In this document: positions 35,949-44,679 of the stretch, piece after piece
Layout: the number at the start of each line of letters is the position of its first letter
How positions within the stretch are numbered: position 1 is the stretch's first letter
DNA from: Asticcacaulis currens
GTDB lineage: Bacteria; Pseudomonadota; Alphaproteobacteria; Caulobacterales; Caulobacteraceae
Length of the DNA: 64,000 nucleotides
Assembly: GCF_028550395.1 (NCBI RefSeq)
Contig: NZ_JAQQKW010000003.1
Coordinates: 372,001 to 436,000 of the forward strand
Reading direction: 5' to 3'
Notes under the pieces: model-generated
The model's input: the letters and a program-made list of their open reading frames with translations, nothing else
Told to the model about the DNA's origin: nothing
Database searches by the model: none
Position numbers and translations under genes: made by a program

Positions 35949-37169
35949 TTAACCCGCCGGGGCGCTGGCCCGCAGGTAGCCGGACGTGGTCGTGTTGAAG
36001 CTGGGCCGGTCTTCGAACAGGTAGTTTAGCCCGCTTTCAAAATCCATCAGCACATCGGCGTACTCCACGGGCTTCATCGGCTTCCCCGTGTAAAGGGCGC
36101 GGCTCATGCGGAAGCTCCAGAAGGACGAAATATGATCGAGCGTGCCGATGATTTCCCCCAGCTCGGTAAACAGACCCGACCCATTGAGCAGAAAGCGTTT
36201 AAAGGGTCCCGGCTTGTTATGGCTGACCAGATCGGAATAGGCCGTGTCATAGACGTTCAGCACATCATAGGCGTGGTTCAGCGCCCGTGCCATGCCGCGC
36301 GCCAGCCGGATGCGAGCATGGGTGATATAGTCCTTGACGCGGTCGTCGCTGACGCCGAACGGCTGATAGCTGCCGATGCCGGAGAGGACTTCGCGTAGCT
36401 TGTCCTGAAGGTCCAGATAACGCCATTTATAGTAGAGAAAACCACGCCAGGCGAAGATGCCCTCGGCAAATTCCGAGTCGGACATCCGGAAGGTATCCTT
36501 CAGCGGCCACAGTTCGCGGTCGAGTTGATCGGATAGTATCTTGTTGCCGAGCTTCATTGAGGCCCCGGCATAGTGATCGCCCAGCGCCGTATTGACCAGC
36601 CGCTCGATTTCGCCCGAGGTGAATTGCATCATGCGCGACAGATCGGCCGGCGACAGACGCAGATAGATGCCCGCCGGACGATGGCCATGGCGCGCCAGGG
36701 TTTCGCGGATCAGAAACGGGTCAAGCGACGGCAACTGATCCAGACGACGCAGAATCTTGATGTCCGGATTCTTGTCGTAATCGCCGATGGACAGATATTC
36801 CTTTGCCAGTTGCTCGAAGCCGATCTGGTTGATGAAGATGCTCGATGCCCCCAGACGCAGATCGAAGTGGTCGTAGGGCAGGATGATCTTGGTCACAGTA
36901 CGGCGGGTGCCGTGATAGAAGTGCCGCTCATTCAGCCGCAGGGTATGTTTGAGAATGATGCAGCGGTTGAGCAGCGAGGACTGAAAGAAGGGGTTTTCCC
37001 CATAGTCCTCATCCTTGTGATGCAGGCGGTACACCCGCGACAGGTTGAGCACCCGCGTCGAGGCCGCGGTTTGCCCCAGATTGGCCAGATTACGGTATTC
37101 GCGGATGACGCGGCTCGGCTGATCGGGGCCACGGGTCATCTTGTAATTTCGGCGGGCCGTTGAAACCAT
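35949..37169 (-). CDS. hypothetical protein, tandem paralogue 2 of response-regulator operon
   Basis: A 406-aa protein of no family that I recognise. It is soluble, mostly helical and rich in Arg and Leu, without signal peptide or membrane segment. It shares long blocks with the upstream gene: RNLANLG-TA-(S)TRVLNL near the N-terminus, KHTLR-NER and DLRLG---(I/V)F(I/V)NQ-GFE, LPSLDPFL(I/V)RE-L-RHG, KILS--LD-EL-PL, EGIF-WRGFLY-KWR and GSYQP-G, then EYADVLMDFES near the C-terminus. Identity is roughly 45% by eye. AGGA precedes the ATG. It follows its paralogue by 80 nt and probably belongs to the response-regulator operon. Confidence 0.75.
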   Translation of the reverse strand: MVSTARRNYKMTRGPDQPSRVIREYRNLANLGQTAASTRVLNLSRVYRLHHKDEDYGENPFFQSSLLNRCIILKHTLRLNERHFYHGTRRTVTKIILPYDHFDLRLGASSIFINQIGFEQLAKEYLSIGDYDKNPDIKILRRLDQLPSLDPFLIRETLARHGHRPAGIYLRLSPADLSRMMQFTSGEIERLVNTALGDHYAGASMKLGNKILSDQLDRELWPLKDTFRMSDSEFAEGIFAWRGFLYYKWRYLDLQDKLREVLSGIGSYQPFGVSDDRVKDYITHARIRLARGMARALNHAYDVLNVYDTAYSDLVSHNKPGPFKRFLLNGSGLFTELGEIIGTLDHISSFWSFRMSRALYTGKPMKPVEYADVLMDFESGLNYLFEDRPSFNTTTSGYLRASAPAG

Positions 37170-37249
37170 GACTATCCTGGGGGCAACTGGGGACGAGGCG
37201 TATCCCAGACCCTAGAAGACAGGTTCCAACAGGGCGTGAATGAAGAGGG

Positions 37250-38431
37250 TTAATCCTCGTCGTCAGGCCCCAGAATCATCAGGCTGTCGTCAAAGTCCAT
37301 CAGCACGTCGGCATATTCCAGCGCCGTCAGGCGGTGGGTGGCGAAGCTCGACGTCATGCGATAGCTCCAGAAGGACGCGATGTGCCCCAATATGCCGATG
37401 GTTTCGCCCAGCTCGAAAAACAGTTTCGGACCTTGAAGCAGGAATTGCCGGAAGGGACCGGGGTTCTGCCCCTGGGTCAGGGCGTGATAGGCGCGGTCAT
37501 AGATGCCGATGGTGCGGGCCACCTCATTAACCGCCTTGGCGATACGCCGCCCCAGACGCGGACGCACCTCGCGCAGATAATCGCGCACCTGATCGTCGAC
37601 GGCCCCAACCGGCTGATAGGACCCCAACCCCTGAATGACGCGGCGCATCTCGTTTTGCAGTTCTTCGTGTCGCCATTTGAAATAGAGAAAGCCGCGCCAC
37701 GAAAAAATACCCTCGGAAAACTCTTCTTCGGACATGCGCAGGGTCATACGCAAAGGTGACAGTTCCTGATCCAATTCGTTCGACAAGATCTTGCCCGCCA
37801 GCTTGATACTGGCCCCCCCGATCATGGCATGGCCAAAGGCCGTGCGCACCAGTTGCTCGATCTCGGCATTGGCAAAGCCGATCATCCGCTGGATGTCATT
37901 GGCGGAAATATTGAGATAGCAGGTGCCGGGCTTGAAGCCGTGGCGCGACAGGTGCTCACGCACAAGAAACGGATCGAGCGACGGCAGGGCGTCGAGCAGG
38001 CGCAAAATCTGTACGTCGATATGGGAATTGACGTCGCCAATGCCGAACTGCGTACGGCAGAAGGCTTCAAACCCCACCTGATTGACCATCACCGAGCGTC
38101 CGCCCAGGCGCAGGTCCGTGGCGTCGAAGGGCATAATGACCTTGGTGGCCGTACGGCGCGTTCGGCTGAACAGATCGCGCTCATTGGCCCGCAGGGTGTG
38201 CTTGATCAAGATGGCGCGGTTAAGCTGCTTGTCTCGGAAAAAGGGCCTTGCGATATAGTCTTTTTCATTGGACATGACGAGACCGATGGCCGCCAGATTG
38301 AGAACGCGGCTGGTGGAAGCCGTATCCCCCAGATTGGCCAGATTGCGTACATCGCGCGTAGCGGGCTTGCCCTTGTCCGAACGCGCCTGAAACGCCCCCC
38401 GGGTCTGTTGGTAGGTCGCCACAGCCGTCAT
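37250..38431 (-). CDS. hypothetical protein, tandem paralogue 1 of response-regulator operon
   Basis: A 393-aa soluble protein, paralogue of the following gene. Its ATG overlaps the stop of the response-regulator gene (ATGA), so translation is coupled and the products are probably made together. Conserved blocks are RNLANLGDTASTSRVLNLA, TRRTATKVIMPFDATDLRLG, LPSLDPFLVREHLSRHG, EGIFSWRGFLYFKWR and EYADVLMDFDDSL. No catalytic motif, nucleotide-binding loop or DNA-binding motif is visible. A role downstream of the receiver protein, for instance as its output partner, is inferred only from the gene order. Confidence 0.78.
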   Translation of the reverse strand: MTAVATYQQTRGAFQARSDKGKPATRDVRNLANLGDTASTSRVLNLAAIGLVMSNEKDYIARPFFRDKQLNRAILIKHTLRANERDLFSRTRRTATKVIMPFDATDLRLGGRSVMVNQVGFEAFCRTQFGIGDVNSHIDVQILRLLDALPSLDPFLVREHLSRHGFKPGTCYLNISANDIQRMIGFANAEIEQLVRTAFGHAMIGGASIKLAGKILSNELDQELSPLRMTLRMSEEEFSEGIFSWRGFLYFKWRHEELQNEMRRVIQGLGSYQPVGAVDDQVRDYLREVRPRLGRRIAKAVNEVARTIGIYDRAYHALTQGQNPGPFRQFLLQGPKLFFELGETIGILGHIASFWSYRMTSSFATHRLTALEYADVLMDFDDSLMILGPDDED

Positions 38432-39333
38432 GCCGATAGTCTCTTCCTCTTGCGATTCCTAACCAGCGCCTCAAGCTGACGGATGATGGCCACAGCCTCC
38501 GGCATCTCTTCATTGCGCAAGTCATTGAGCCGACGAATGGAACCCAGATGCACGTCGAGCACGTCCGGTTCGGTCTCATTTCCGAAAAATGCCACATATT
38601 CCTTTAAAGAACGTGTAGCTTCGGCCAGAAGTTTATGGCGATATTTTACCGCCTGCGTTTCGGCCTCGGTCGTGCGTTCAATCAGATAATCAAGCGTCTC
38701 CTTATGCAGGCCGCCACGCGCCGCCATCAGGGCATGCAAGGCCTCAAGTTCTACCGACAGCCCCTGCTGGAACAGGATACGCGAGTGGCGGTCAGCCGCC
38801 GCTTCTATGTCATCGACACGGCGCATCAATCCCCGATAGTCGGCATCGCGCCGACGGCGGCGGCACGGCCCTACATAGCGCATGGAAACGATAAATGGAC
38901 GCGGATGACACAGGGCCGAGGTCACGCCCCGCAACAGGCTGCGGGTCGAGAACGGCTTAATCACAAACTCATCGACACCGGCATTGCGGGCTTCGGCTAC
39001 GTCGCGCGAACGCTGACGACCGGTCAGCATCAGGACGGGGATGCGCGGATTGGGGAAACGGAGATCATCATGCACCGCCGCCTGACGCAGCAACAGAGTC
39101 AGTTCAATGCCCGACAGGCCTGGCAGGTTCCAGTCCAGGATCATCAGGTCGGGATTATAGGCCCCCAGAAGCTCAATCGCTTCTTCGGCATCTCGCGCCT
39201 GCACCGTTTGGTGAAAGCCAGAGGACCGCAAGACCTCAACGATCATCCGCCTCAGGCCATCATTATCTTCAACGATCAGAACCGTCGTGCCGGACAGATT
39301 GACATTGCGCAACAACGCAGAGGCTTCAGACAT
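38428..39333 (-). CDS. response regulator with helical, non-DNA-binding output region
   Basis: A 301-aa protein. The receiver domain (about residues 15-140) shows TVLIVEDNDGLRR with the acidic pocket, the phospho-acceptor Asp67 in LMILDWNLPG, the switch Thr in MLTGR and the Lys in VIKPFS. After an Arg-rich linker (CRRRRRDADY) comes a ~150-aa helical region ending LEALVRNRKRKR. It has no winged helix, GGDEF or other known output domain. No histidine kinase is adjacent. The start at 39333 is chosen by family-like length; a TATAAT-like sequence overlaps just upstream, so the transcript leader may be very short. Confidence 0.85.
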   Translation of the reverse strand: MSEASALLRNVNLSGTTVLIVEDNDGLRRMIVEVLRSSGFHQTVQARDAEEAIELLGAYNPDLMILDWNLPGLSGIELTLLLRQAAVHDDLRFPNPRIPVLMLTGRQRSRDVAEARNAGVDEFVIKPFSTRSLLRGVTSALCHPRPFIVSMRYVGPCRRRRRDADYRGLMRRVDDIEAAADRHSRILFQQGLSVELEALHALMAARGGLHKETLDYLIERTTEAETQAVKYRHKLLAEATRSLKEYVAFFGNETEPDVLDVHLGSIRRLNDLRNEEMPEAVAIIRQLEALVRNRKRKRLSA

Positions 39334-39399
39334 GATAAGGGTACCATATAATACCATGGACGGAGAGGTTGATCGCCTCCCGGCCGTTGAAGGCACGAA

Positions 39400-39432
39400 A
39401 CGATCTCATCTGCATCCGCGACATGAGATCGT
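39400..39432. repeat. inverted repeat upstream of the response regulator
   Basis: ACGATCTCAT (39400-39409) and ATGAGATCGT (39423-39432) are perfect 10-nt arms with a 13-nt loop, extended outward by CGA/TCG after one mismatch. It lies ~70 nt upstream of the response-regulator start, between divergent genes. It could be an operator; there is no U-tract on either side. Confidence 0.5.
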
Positions 39433-39601
39433 CTCGAAAGGCATACCGAGGACCATTTCCACGAACCTTGATATCAACATGCGAGGCGAGCCTAGAGCAC
39501 AATCCTTAACCCAGACTTTAACCAATTGAAAATACTATGGTTAATTGAAATTAAGCGCAGCTGGAAACCGCTTGTAAACCCTGTTGTGCTAGTCTGTGAC
39601 C

Positions 39602-40021
39602 ATGAACAGACGTGACCTTTTAAGATGGCAATTGTCCGGCCTGACCCTGATGGCGGTGGGCGGCGCGGCTTCGCAGGCGCTCGCCAGCGGTGCCCCCAAG
39701 AAGAAGGGCGGCGGGGCCGATTTTGTGCAGATGCCGTTGCTGACCGTCTTCACGAAGGCGCGTGGCGGCAAGCACGGTACGCTGACGGTCGAGGTGGGCC
39801 TCGACACCAACAAGAACGAAAAGCTGGCCGAAATGCTGAGCAGGTCGGTTCCGCGCCTGCGCGACGCCTATGTGGCCCGCCTGCAAGCCTACGCCATGGG
39901 GCTGACGGCCTCGTCTGTGGTCGATCTCGACTATATGACCCGAGAGCTTCAGACGGCCACCGACGCCATTATTAAACAAAAGGGCGTCAGGGTACTGCTG
40001 GGCAGCGTGGTTCTGGCGTAA
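39602..40021 (+). CDS. Tat-signal FliL-like protein
   Basis: A 139-aa protein whose N-terminus (NRRDLLRWQLSGLTLMAVGGAASQALA) is a twin-arginine export signal. The mature part has the outline of a FliL C-terminal domain: PLLTVFTKARGGKHGTLTVEVGLD, then a conserved RLRDAYVARL and a long C-terminal helix before VLLGSVVL. In Caulobacterales such short proteins are annotated as FliL-like or Tat pathway signal proteins. A flagellar role is not shown, and no flagellar genes are adjacent. The ATG at 39602 is preferred to GTG 39596. Confidence 0.68.
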   Translation: MNRRDLLRWQLSGLTLMAVGGAASQALASGAPKKKGGGADFVQMPLLTVFTKARGGKHGTLTVEVGLDTNKNEKLAEMLSRSVPRLRDAYVARLQAYAMGLTASSVVDLDYMTRELQTATDAIIKQKGVRVLLGSVVLA

Positions 40022-40056
40022 AAACAGCCTGCCCCTGATATCAGGGGCAGCGCTTG

Positions 40057-41661
40057 TTACCCCCGCTCCTTGGTGCGCAGGAATTTCACGTCGGGATAGC
40101 GTTCGGCGACATAGCCGATCTCCCAGGCCGACTTGCCCAGAAACACCGGAAACTCGTCGATATCCGTGCCCATGGCTGAGCGGTGCTTGCCGGCAAAGTC
40201 CTCGATCTTGGCCGCATCCCCGCCCAGCCAGCGCGCTTCGGCATAGGGTGAGGGCTCAAAGATCACATCCAGCCCGTATTCGTTGGCCAGACGGTCGGCC
40301 ATGACTTCGAACTGAAGCTGACCCACGGCACCGACGATAAAGTCTGAACCGATGGACGGACGGAACAACTGGGTCACCCCCTCTTCGGCCAGCGATTCCA
40401 GCGCTTTTTTAAGGTGTTTGGCCTTCAGCGGGTCTTTGACGCGCACGCGCTGGAGGATTTCCGGCGCGAAGTTGGGCAGGCCCTGAAAGCGCACTGTGCC
40501 GCTTTCCGACAAAGAGTCACCGACACGCAGCACGCCATGATTTGGGATGCCTATGACATCGCCGCCAAAGGCGTCTTCGGCCAGTTCGCGGTCCGAGGCA
40601 AAGAACATGATCGGCGCATTGACGCTCAGTTGTTTACCCGTATTCTGCACCTTGAGCTTCATGCCACGCTGGAACTTGCCCGAGGTCAGCTTGAGCATGG
40701 CGATACGGTCACGGTGGTTGGGGTCCATATTGGCCTGCACCTTGAACACGAAGCCGGTGACTTCCTTGTCGGTCGGATCGACCGCGGTGTCGGTCCCGGC
40801 CTTCGATGCCGCCACTGTCTTGGGGGCCGGGGCGAAGTCGCCAATCGCCTGAAGCAACTGATTGACGCCGTAATGGCGCAGCGCCGAGCCGAAGATGACC
40901 GGCGTCATATGGCCTTCGAGGAAGCTCTCGACCTCAAACGCCTTGAAACCGCCCTCCAGCAATTCGGCCGTATCGCGCAGTTCGTCGAGTTCGCCTTGGT
41001 CAAGCCAGCCCTTGGTCACGGCCTGATCCAGCGGGGCCGGGGCTTCGTGGCCCTGATCGTATTCCGAACCCGACTCGCGGCGGGTGAAGGGGTAAAACAG
41101 GCCGGTCTTCAGCTCCAGCATCCCGCGGAAACGGTTACCCGATCCCGCCGGCCAGTAGAGCGGCGACGGATCGAGTTGAAGCTTCGACGCCACCTCGTCC
41201 AGCAGGGCCAGCGAGTCCTCAGCCTCACGGTCCATCTTGTTGATGAAGGTGATGATGGGGATATCGCGCAGGCGGCACACTTCAAACAGTTTGAGCGTTT
41301 GCGGCTCGATACCCTTGGCGGCGTCGAGCACCATGATGGCGGCGTCGGCGGCGGTCAGAGTGCGATAGGTGTCTTCCGAAAAGTCTTCGTGGCCAGGCGT
41401 ATCGAGCAGGTTGAACACCTTGCCATCGTGCTCAAAGGTCATCACCGAGGACGACACCGAAATGCCGCGTTCCTTTTCGATCTTCATCCAGTCGGAACGG
41501 GTGCGGCGGTTTTCGCCGCGCGCCCGGACCTGACCGGCGGCGCGGATCGACCCACCGGCCAGCAGCAGGTGCTCGGTCAGGGTCGTCTTACCCGCGTCCG
41601 GGTGCGAGATAATAGCGAAGGTACGGCGGCGGGGCGCTTCGGTGGCGGGGGTATTAGACAT
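40057..41661 (-). CDS. prfC: peptide chain release factor 3
   Basis: A 534-aa GTPase that recycles RF1/RF2 from the ribosome after peptide release. The G domain shows the P-loop SHPDAGKTTL (residues 19-28), the switch region GISVSSSVM, DTPGHEDF and NKMD; an EF-Tu-like domain 2 and a C-terminal RF3 domain follow, with GAVGQLQFEV typical of RF3. Length is normal. It is monocistronic. Confidence 0.97.
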   Translation of the reverse strand: MSNTPATEAPRRRTFAIISHPDAGKTTLTEHLLLAGGSIRAAGQVRARGENRRTRSDWMKIEKERGISVSSSVMTFEHDGKVFNLLDTPGHEDFSEDTYRTLTAADAAIMVLDAAKGIEPQTLKLFEVCRLRDIPIITFINKMDREAEDSLALLDEVASKLQLDPSPLYWPAGSGNRFRGMLELKTGLFYPFTRRESGSEYDQGHEAPAPLDQAVTKGWLDQGELDELRDTAELLEGGFKAFEVESFLEGHMTPVIFGSALRHYGVNQLLQAIGDFAPAPKTVAASKAGTDTAVDPTDKEVTGFVFKVQANMDPNHRDRIAMLKLTSGKFQRGMKLKVQNTGKQLSVNAPIMFFASDRELAEDAFGGDVIGIPNHGVLRVGDSLSESGTVRFQGLPNFAPEILQRVRVKDPLKAKHLKKALESLAEEGVTQLFRPSIGSDFIVGAVGQLQFEVMADRLANEYGLDVIFEPSPYAEARWLGGDAAKIEDFAGKHRSAMGTDIDEFPVFLGKSAWEIGYVAERYPDVKFLRTKERG

Positions 41662-41712
41662 GCGGTGCGGATAAGGCTTTGGGGGTAAAATGTAAAGGCC
41701 CCGAACCCGCCG

Positions 41713-42375
41713 TCAATGCCCGACCAATACCACGCCGACGAGCACCGCGCACCAGTGCAGGACAGCCCCCGTAATCACGTGGCCATGCCAGATGGCCCGG
41801 CGGAATTTCAGCCGCTTCATCATATAGAAGATAGCTCCGACGCTATAAACCACCCCGCCAATGGCCAGCAGGATCATGGCCGCGGGCGGAACATCGGCGA
41901 TCATCGGTTTGAGTGCAATCACCACCAGCCAGCCGAGGATGAGATAAAGCGCCACCCACACCCCCTTGCCCACGCCCGGCATGAACAGCTTGCCCAATAT
42001 ACCCAGCCCGGCCAGAGTCCATACGCCAGCCGTCATGCCCCAGGCCCACGGCCCGCTTAGGGCCTGCGTGGTGAAGGGTGTATAGCTAGCGGCGATCATC
42101 AGGAAAATGCCCGCGTGATCGAGGCGGCGTAGAAAAGGCTGAAAACGCGGGCTGGCGAAATTATAGGCCGTCGAAAAGGCTAGCATGGCGATCATGCCCA
42201 CCGAATAGATGATCACGGCGGCCACCATGCCCAGCAAACCTTGCGTGACGGCCAGCCCCAGTGCCACCCCGCCACCGAACAGGGCAAAGGCCAGTCCCGT
42301 CACGTGCACGATCAGATCGGCGTGGCGCGCCCAGCGTGTGGGATAGTGCGGCAGAGGGGGCAGGGAAATATTCAT
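41713..42375 (-). CDS. hemolysin III family (PAQR-like) membrane protein
   Basis: A 220-aa protein with seven hydrophobic segments. The motifs AYNFASPRFQPFLRRLDHAGIFLMIAASYTPF and, near the C-terminus, RRAIWHGHVITGAVLHW carry the conserved Ser, Asp and His residues of the hemolysin III / PAQR superfamily, which form a metal site in the membrane. Cellular function is not established. The ATG at 42375 starts NISLPPLP; an upstream ATG at 42393 is possible. It is divergent from the MFS gene. Confidence 0.88.
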   Translation of the reverse strand: MNISLPPLPHYPTRWARHADLIVHVTGLAFALFGGGVALGLAVTQGLLGMVAAVIIYSVGMIAMLAFSTAYNFASPRFQPFLRRLDHAGIFLMIAASYTPFTTQALSGPWAWGMTAGVWTLAGLGILGKLFMPGVGKGVWVALYLILGWLVVIALKPMIADVPPAAMILLAIGGVVYSVGAIFYMMKRLKFRRAIWHGHVITGAVLHWCAVLVGVVLVGH

Positions 42376-42525
42376 GGGCAGAGGATCGCGCAAAGGCTGG
42401 TCAGGGTCAATTCAAACCCTGTTGCATCGCATTGTAACCGCCTGCCGCAACGGAAAGGCAAGCCCCTTTCGCCCCCGTCCGGTCCAAACGTTTGCATCTT
42501 CGAAAACGCCACCCATATGTGCGCC

Positions 42526-43734
42526 ATGACCGATACCCGCGCCCCCGCCCCGCCTAACCTGTCGCCCGCACTTGTGGCGCTGTTCGCCTTCGCGTGCGGC
42601 GCCATTGTCGGCAATCTCTACTACGCCCAGCCGATTATCGAGCTGATCGCGCCGGATGTCGGCCTGTCGCAGACGACGGCCAGCCTGATCGTCTCATTGA
42701 CCCAGATCGGCTACGTGGCGGGGATGGTGTTCATCACGCCCTTGCTCGACCTGTTTGAGAATAAACGCCTGATCCTTATTACCCTCGGTCTAGCGTTTGT
42801 CAGTCTGATCCTAAGCGCCACGGCGCAAAACGGCGGGCTTTTTCTGTTCGTTGCCTTTCTGACCGGGCTAGGGGCCGTGTCAGTGCAAATGCTGATACCG
42901 TTAGCAGCGCATCTGAGCCCGGAAGAAACGCGCGGTCGCACGGTCGGCAATATTATGGGCGGGTTGTTGACCGGGATTTTGTTGTCGCGGCCCTTGTCGA
43001 GTTTTGTGGCCGATCAACTGGGGTGGCGGGCGGTGTTCTTTATCGCCGCCGGGCTGATGATCGCCATTGGTCTGGTGCTGGCCCTGACCCTGCCGCAGCG
43101 CCGCCCGGCGCACACAGCCTCTTACGCGGCCCTGCTGCGGTCGATGGCATCGCTATGGCTCAACCAGCCGGTGCTACGGCAGCGCTCGCTGCTTCAGGCG
43201 ACCATGTTTGGGGCCTTCAGCCTATTCTGGACCGCTGTGCCGGTGGAGTTGTTCCGGGCGTTTCACCTTAGCCAGTCACAGATCGCGCTGTTTGCCCTGT
43301 CCGGGGCCGCAGGCGCTCTGGCCGCCCCGCTCAGCGGACGGCTGGGCGATGCCGGGCACGGAGCAAAGGTCACTCTGTTTGGCCTGATCGGTGCGGCTCT
43401 GGCTATGCTGAGCGGCACCGTGCCGGCTGTGGTCAGCATTCTGTCGCTGATGGTCGCCGGGATCGTGCTCGATGCCTGCGTGCAACTGACGATGATCCAG
43501 GGGCAGCGCGCCATCTATGGCCTCGATCCGCACAGCCGCGGCCGTCTCAACGGGCTCTATATGGCGTCGATCTTTTTAGGCGGTGCAATCGGCTCGGCGG
43601 TGGCCAGCCCACTCTATGGTTTGGGCGGCTGGATGGCCATTGCCATCGCCGGTACCGTCGCGCCTCTGATCGGTCTTACCCTCTTCCTGACCCGCGAGCG
43701 GAAGATCGCAACCTCACCCGTTGCGCGGTGGTAA
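42526..43734 (+). CDS. MFS transporter (drug/metabolite efflux type)
   Basis: A ~402-aa, 12-segment major facilitator. It begins with SPALVALFAFACGAIVGNLYYAQPI, characteristic of YnfM/YbcL-type efflux carriers annotated as MFS transporters, and includes LSPEETRGRTVGNIMGG, the motif A-like loop. It belongs to a different MFS subfamily from the xylan-locus transporter. The substrate is unknown. An ATG 9 nt upstream (42517) is an alternative start. Confidence 0.88.
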   Translation: MTDTRAPAPPNLSPALVALFAFACGAIVGNLYYAQPIIELIAPDVGLSQTTASLIVSLTQIGYVAGMVFITPLLDLFENKRLILITLGLAFVSLILSATAQNGGLFLFVAFLTGLGAVSVQMLIPLAAHLSPEETRGRTVGNIMGGLLTGILLSRPLSSFVADQLGWRAVFFIAAGLMIAIGLVLALTLPQRRPAHTASYAALLRSMASLWLNQPVLRQRSLLQATMFGAFSLFWTAVPVELFRAFHLSQSQIALFALSGAAGALAAPLSGRLGDAGHGAKVTLFGLIGAALAMLSGTVPAVVSILSLMVAGIVLDACVQLTMIQGQRAIYGLDPHSRGRLNGLYMASIFLGGAIGSAVASPLYGLGGWMAIAIAGTVAPLIGLTLFLTRERKIATSPVARW

Positions 43735-43832
43735 AAGGCTGAATTTTGGATAAGATGTCAGGAGCCTAGCGCTGGCTTTATATGGATACAGCCAGGCGAC
43801 AGCGACGCCCCAGATTGCCAAAAGGCAGGCTA

Positions 43833-44222
43833 TTACGCGGCGTGGCGGTGCCAGACGGCTCCATCCACCTTCGCGGCATCCAGTTGTCCGGCGACCTGTT
43901 GCTGGTACATCATACCGAGCGCCATTTCATTAAGCGCCTTGAAATCGGCCAGCACCTCGGCGACCTGACCGCGACCGCCGTGATCCAAAAACTGCGCCGC
44001 GTTGACGTGCGGCATCTTGAGATGCAGCAGGTAGCACAGACGGCGGGCGCGTTCCGGGTTGTAGCGGTGGGCCTGCGGGTTTTCGGCAAACATCTCTTTA
44101 CCCAACTGGGCGATGTAGTCGATCGACAGCGCCTCAAAGCGCTGCGCATCCAGCGGATGCATCATGCGCGAGGGGTCAAGATCGAAGACGACATCGTTGA
44201 GGAGAAAATGCAAGGCGATCAC
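43833..44222 (-). CDS. hypothetical protein
   Basis: A 129-aa cytoplasmic protein, not recognised. It starts MIALHFLLNDVVFDLD and has the segments FEALSIDYIAQLGKEMFAENP and RARRLCYLLHLKMPHVNAAQFL, probably helical. The composition is that of a real alphaproteobacterial protein (balanced charge, Leu-rich), whereas the overlapping plus-strand frame has a shadow-like composition. It lies 64 nt downstream of the DUF1491 gene and may share its transcript. Confidence 0.65.
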   Translation of the reverse strand: MIALHFLLNDVVFDLDPSRMMHPLDAQRFEALSIDYIAQLGKEMFAENPQAHRYNPERARRLCYLLHLKMPHVNAAQFLDHGGRGQVAEVLADFKALNEMALGMMYQQQVAGQLDAAKVDGAVWHRHAA

Positions 44223-44286
44223 CTTTATGAACTACTAGGCGATCATCATGACACAGAGGGTTTGAAATCCCGTTTAGGAACAGGGT

Positions 44287-44616
44287 TTACAAAAGCTGAA
44301 TAGACTCGGTGAGGAAATGCCGCCCCTCGGTATCCTCGATTTCGACGACCCATAGATCGGAGTCGAAGCGGCGTTCGCGCACAATATAAGACTCAATGGC
44401 CTCAGGATCGCGTGAGGTGATGGGCTTCATCCACTTCACCTCGTCCCCGGCGGTGACCTGACGCAGAATATAGGTTTCGCGTTCGCGAAGGTGGGTGATT
44501 TTGAGAATGACGGCCCCGGCCCGTGCATCGCCCTTTTTCAGCACGTAGGCAAAGGCCCCGGCCTGCTCGGCGCGTCGGATCAGGGCCGATACCCAAAGGT
44601 CGGTCGGCAGTAACAT
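44287..44616 (-). CDS. DUF1491 family protein
   Basis: A 109-aa protein of the DUF1491 family, which is confined mainly to alphaproteobacteria. Typical features: LPTDLWVSALIRRAEQAGAFAYVLKKGDARAGAVILK at the start, then a central variable stretch and IESYIVRERRFDSDLWVVEIED followed by GRHFL. Function is unknown. It is probably first in a two-gene leftward unit with the 129-aa hypothetical gene. Confidence 0.85.
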   Translation of the reverse strand: MLLPTDLWVSALIRRAEQAGAFAYVLKKGDARAGAVILKITHLRERETYILRQVTAGDEVKWMKPITSRDPEAIESYIVRERRFDSDLWVVEIEDTEGRHFLTESIQLL

Positions 44617-44679
44617 GTGGTTTACCCTGTTTGCTCACCGGGACTTAAACACGTTCGTCTATAGTCGGCCTGCGAAGGG

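Noticed and set aside
39602-40021. Flagellar operon gene fliL proper
   Set aside because: Only the C-terminal FliL-like outline is visible, export is by a Tat signal rather than a membrane anchor, and no flagellar genes flank it.
43782-44303. Plus-strand 173-aa frame opposite the 129-aa hypothetical gene
   Set aside because: The minus-strand frame has more natural composition and fits the direction of the DUF1491 neighbour; the plus frame has no ribosome binding site.
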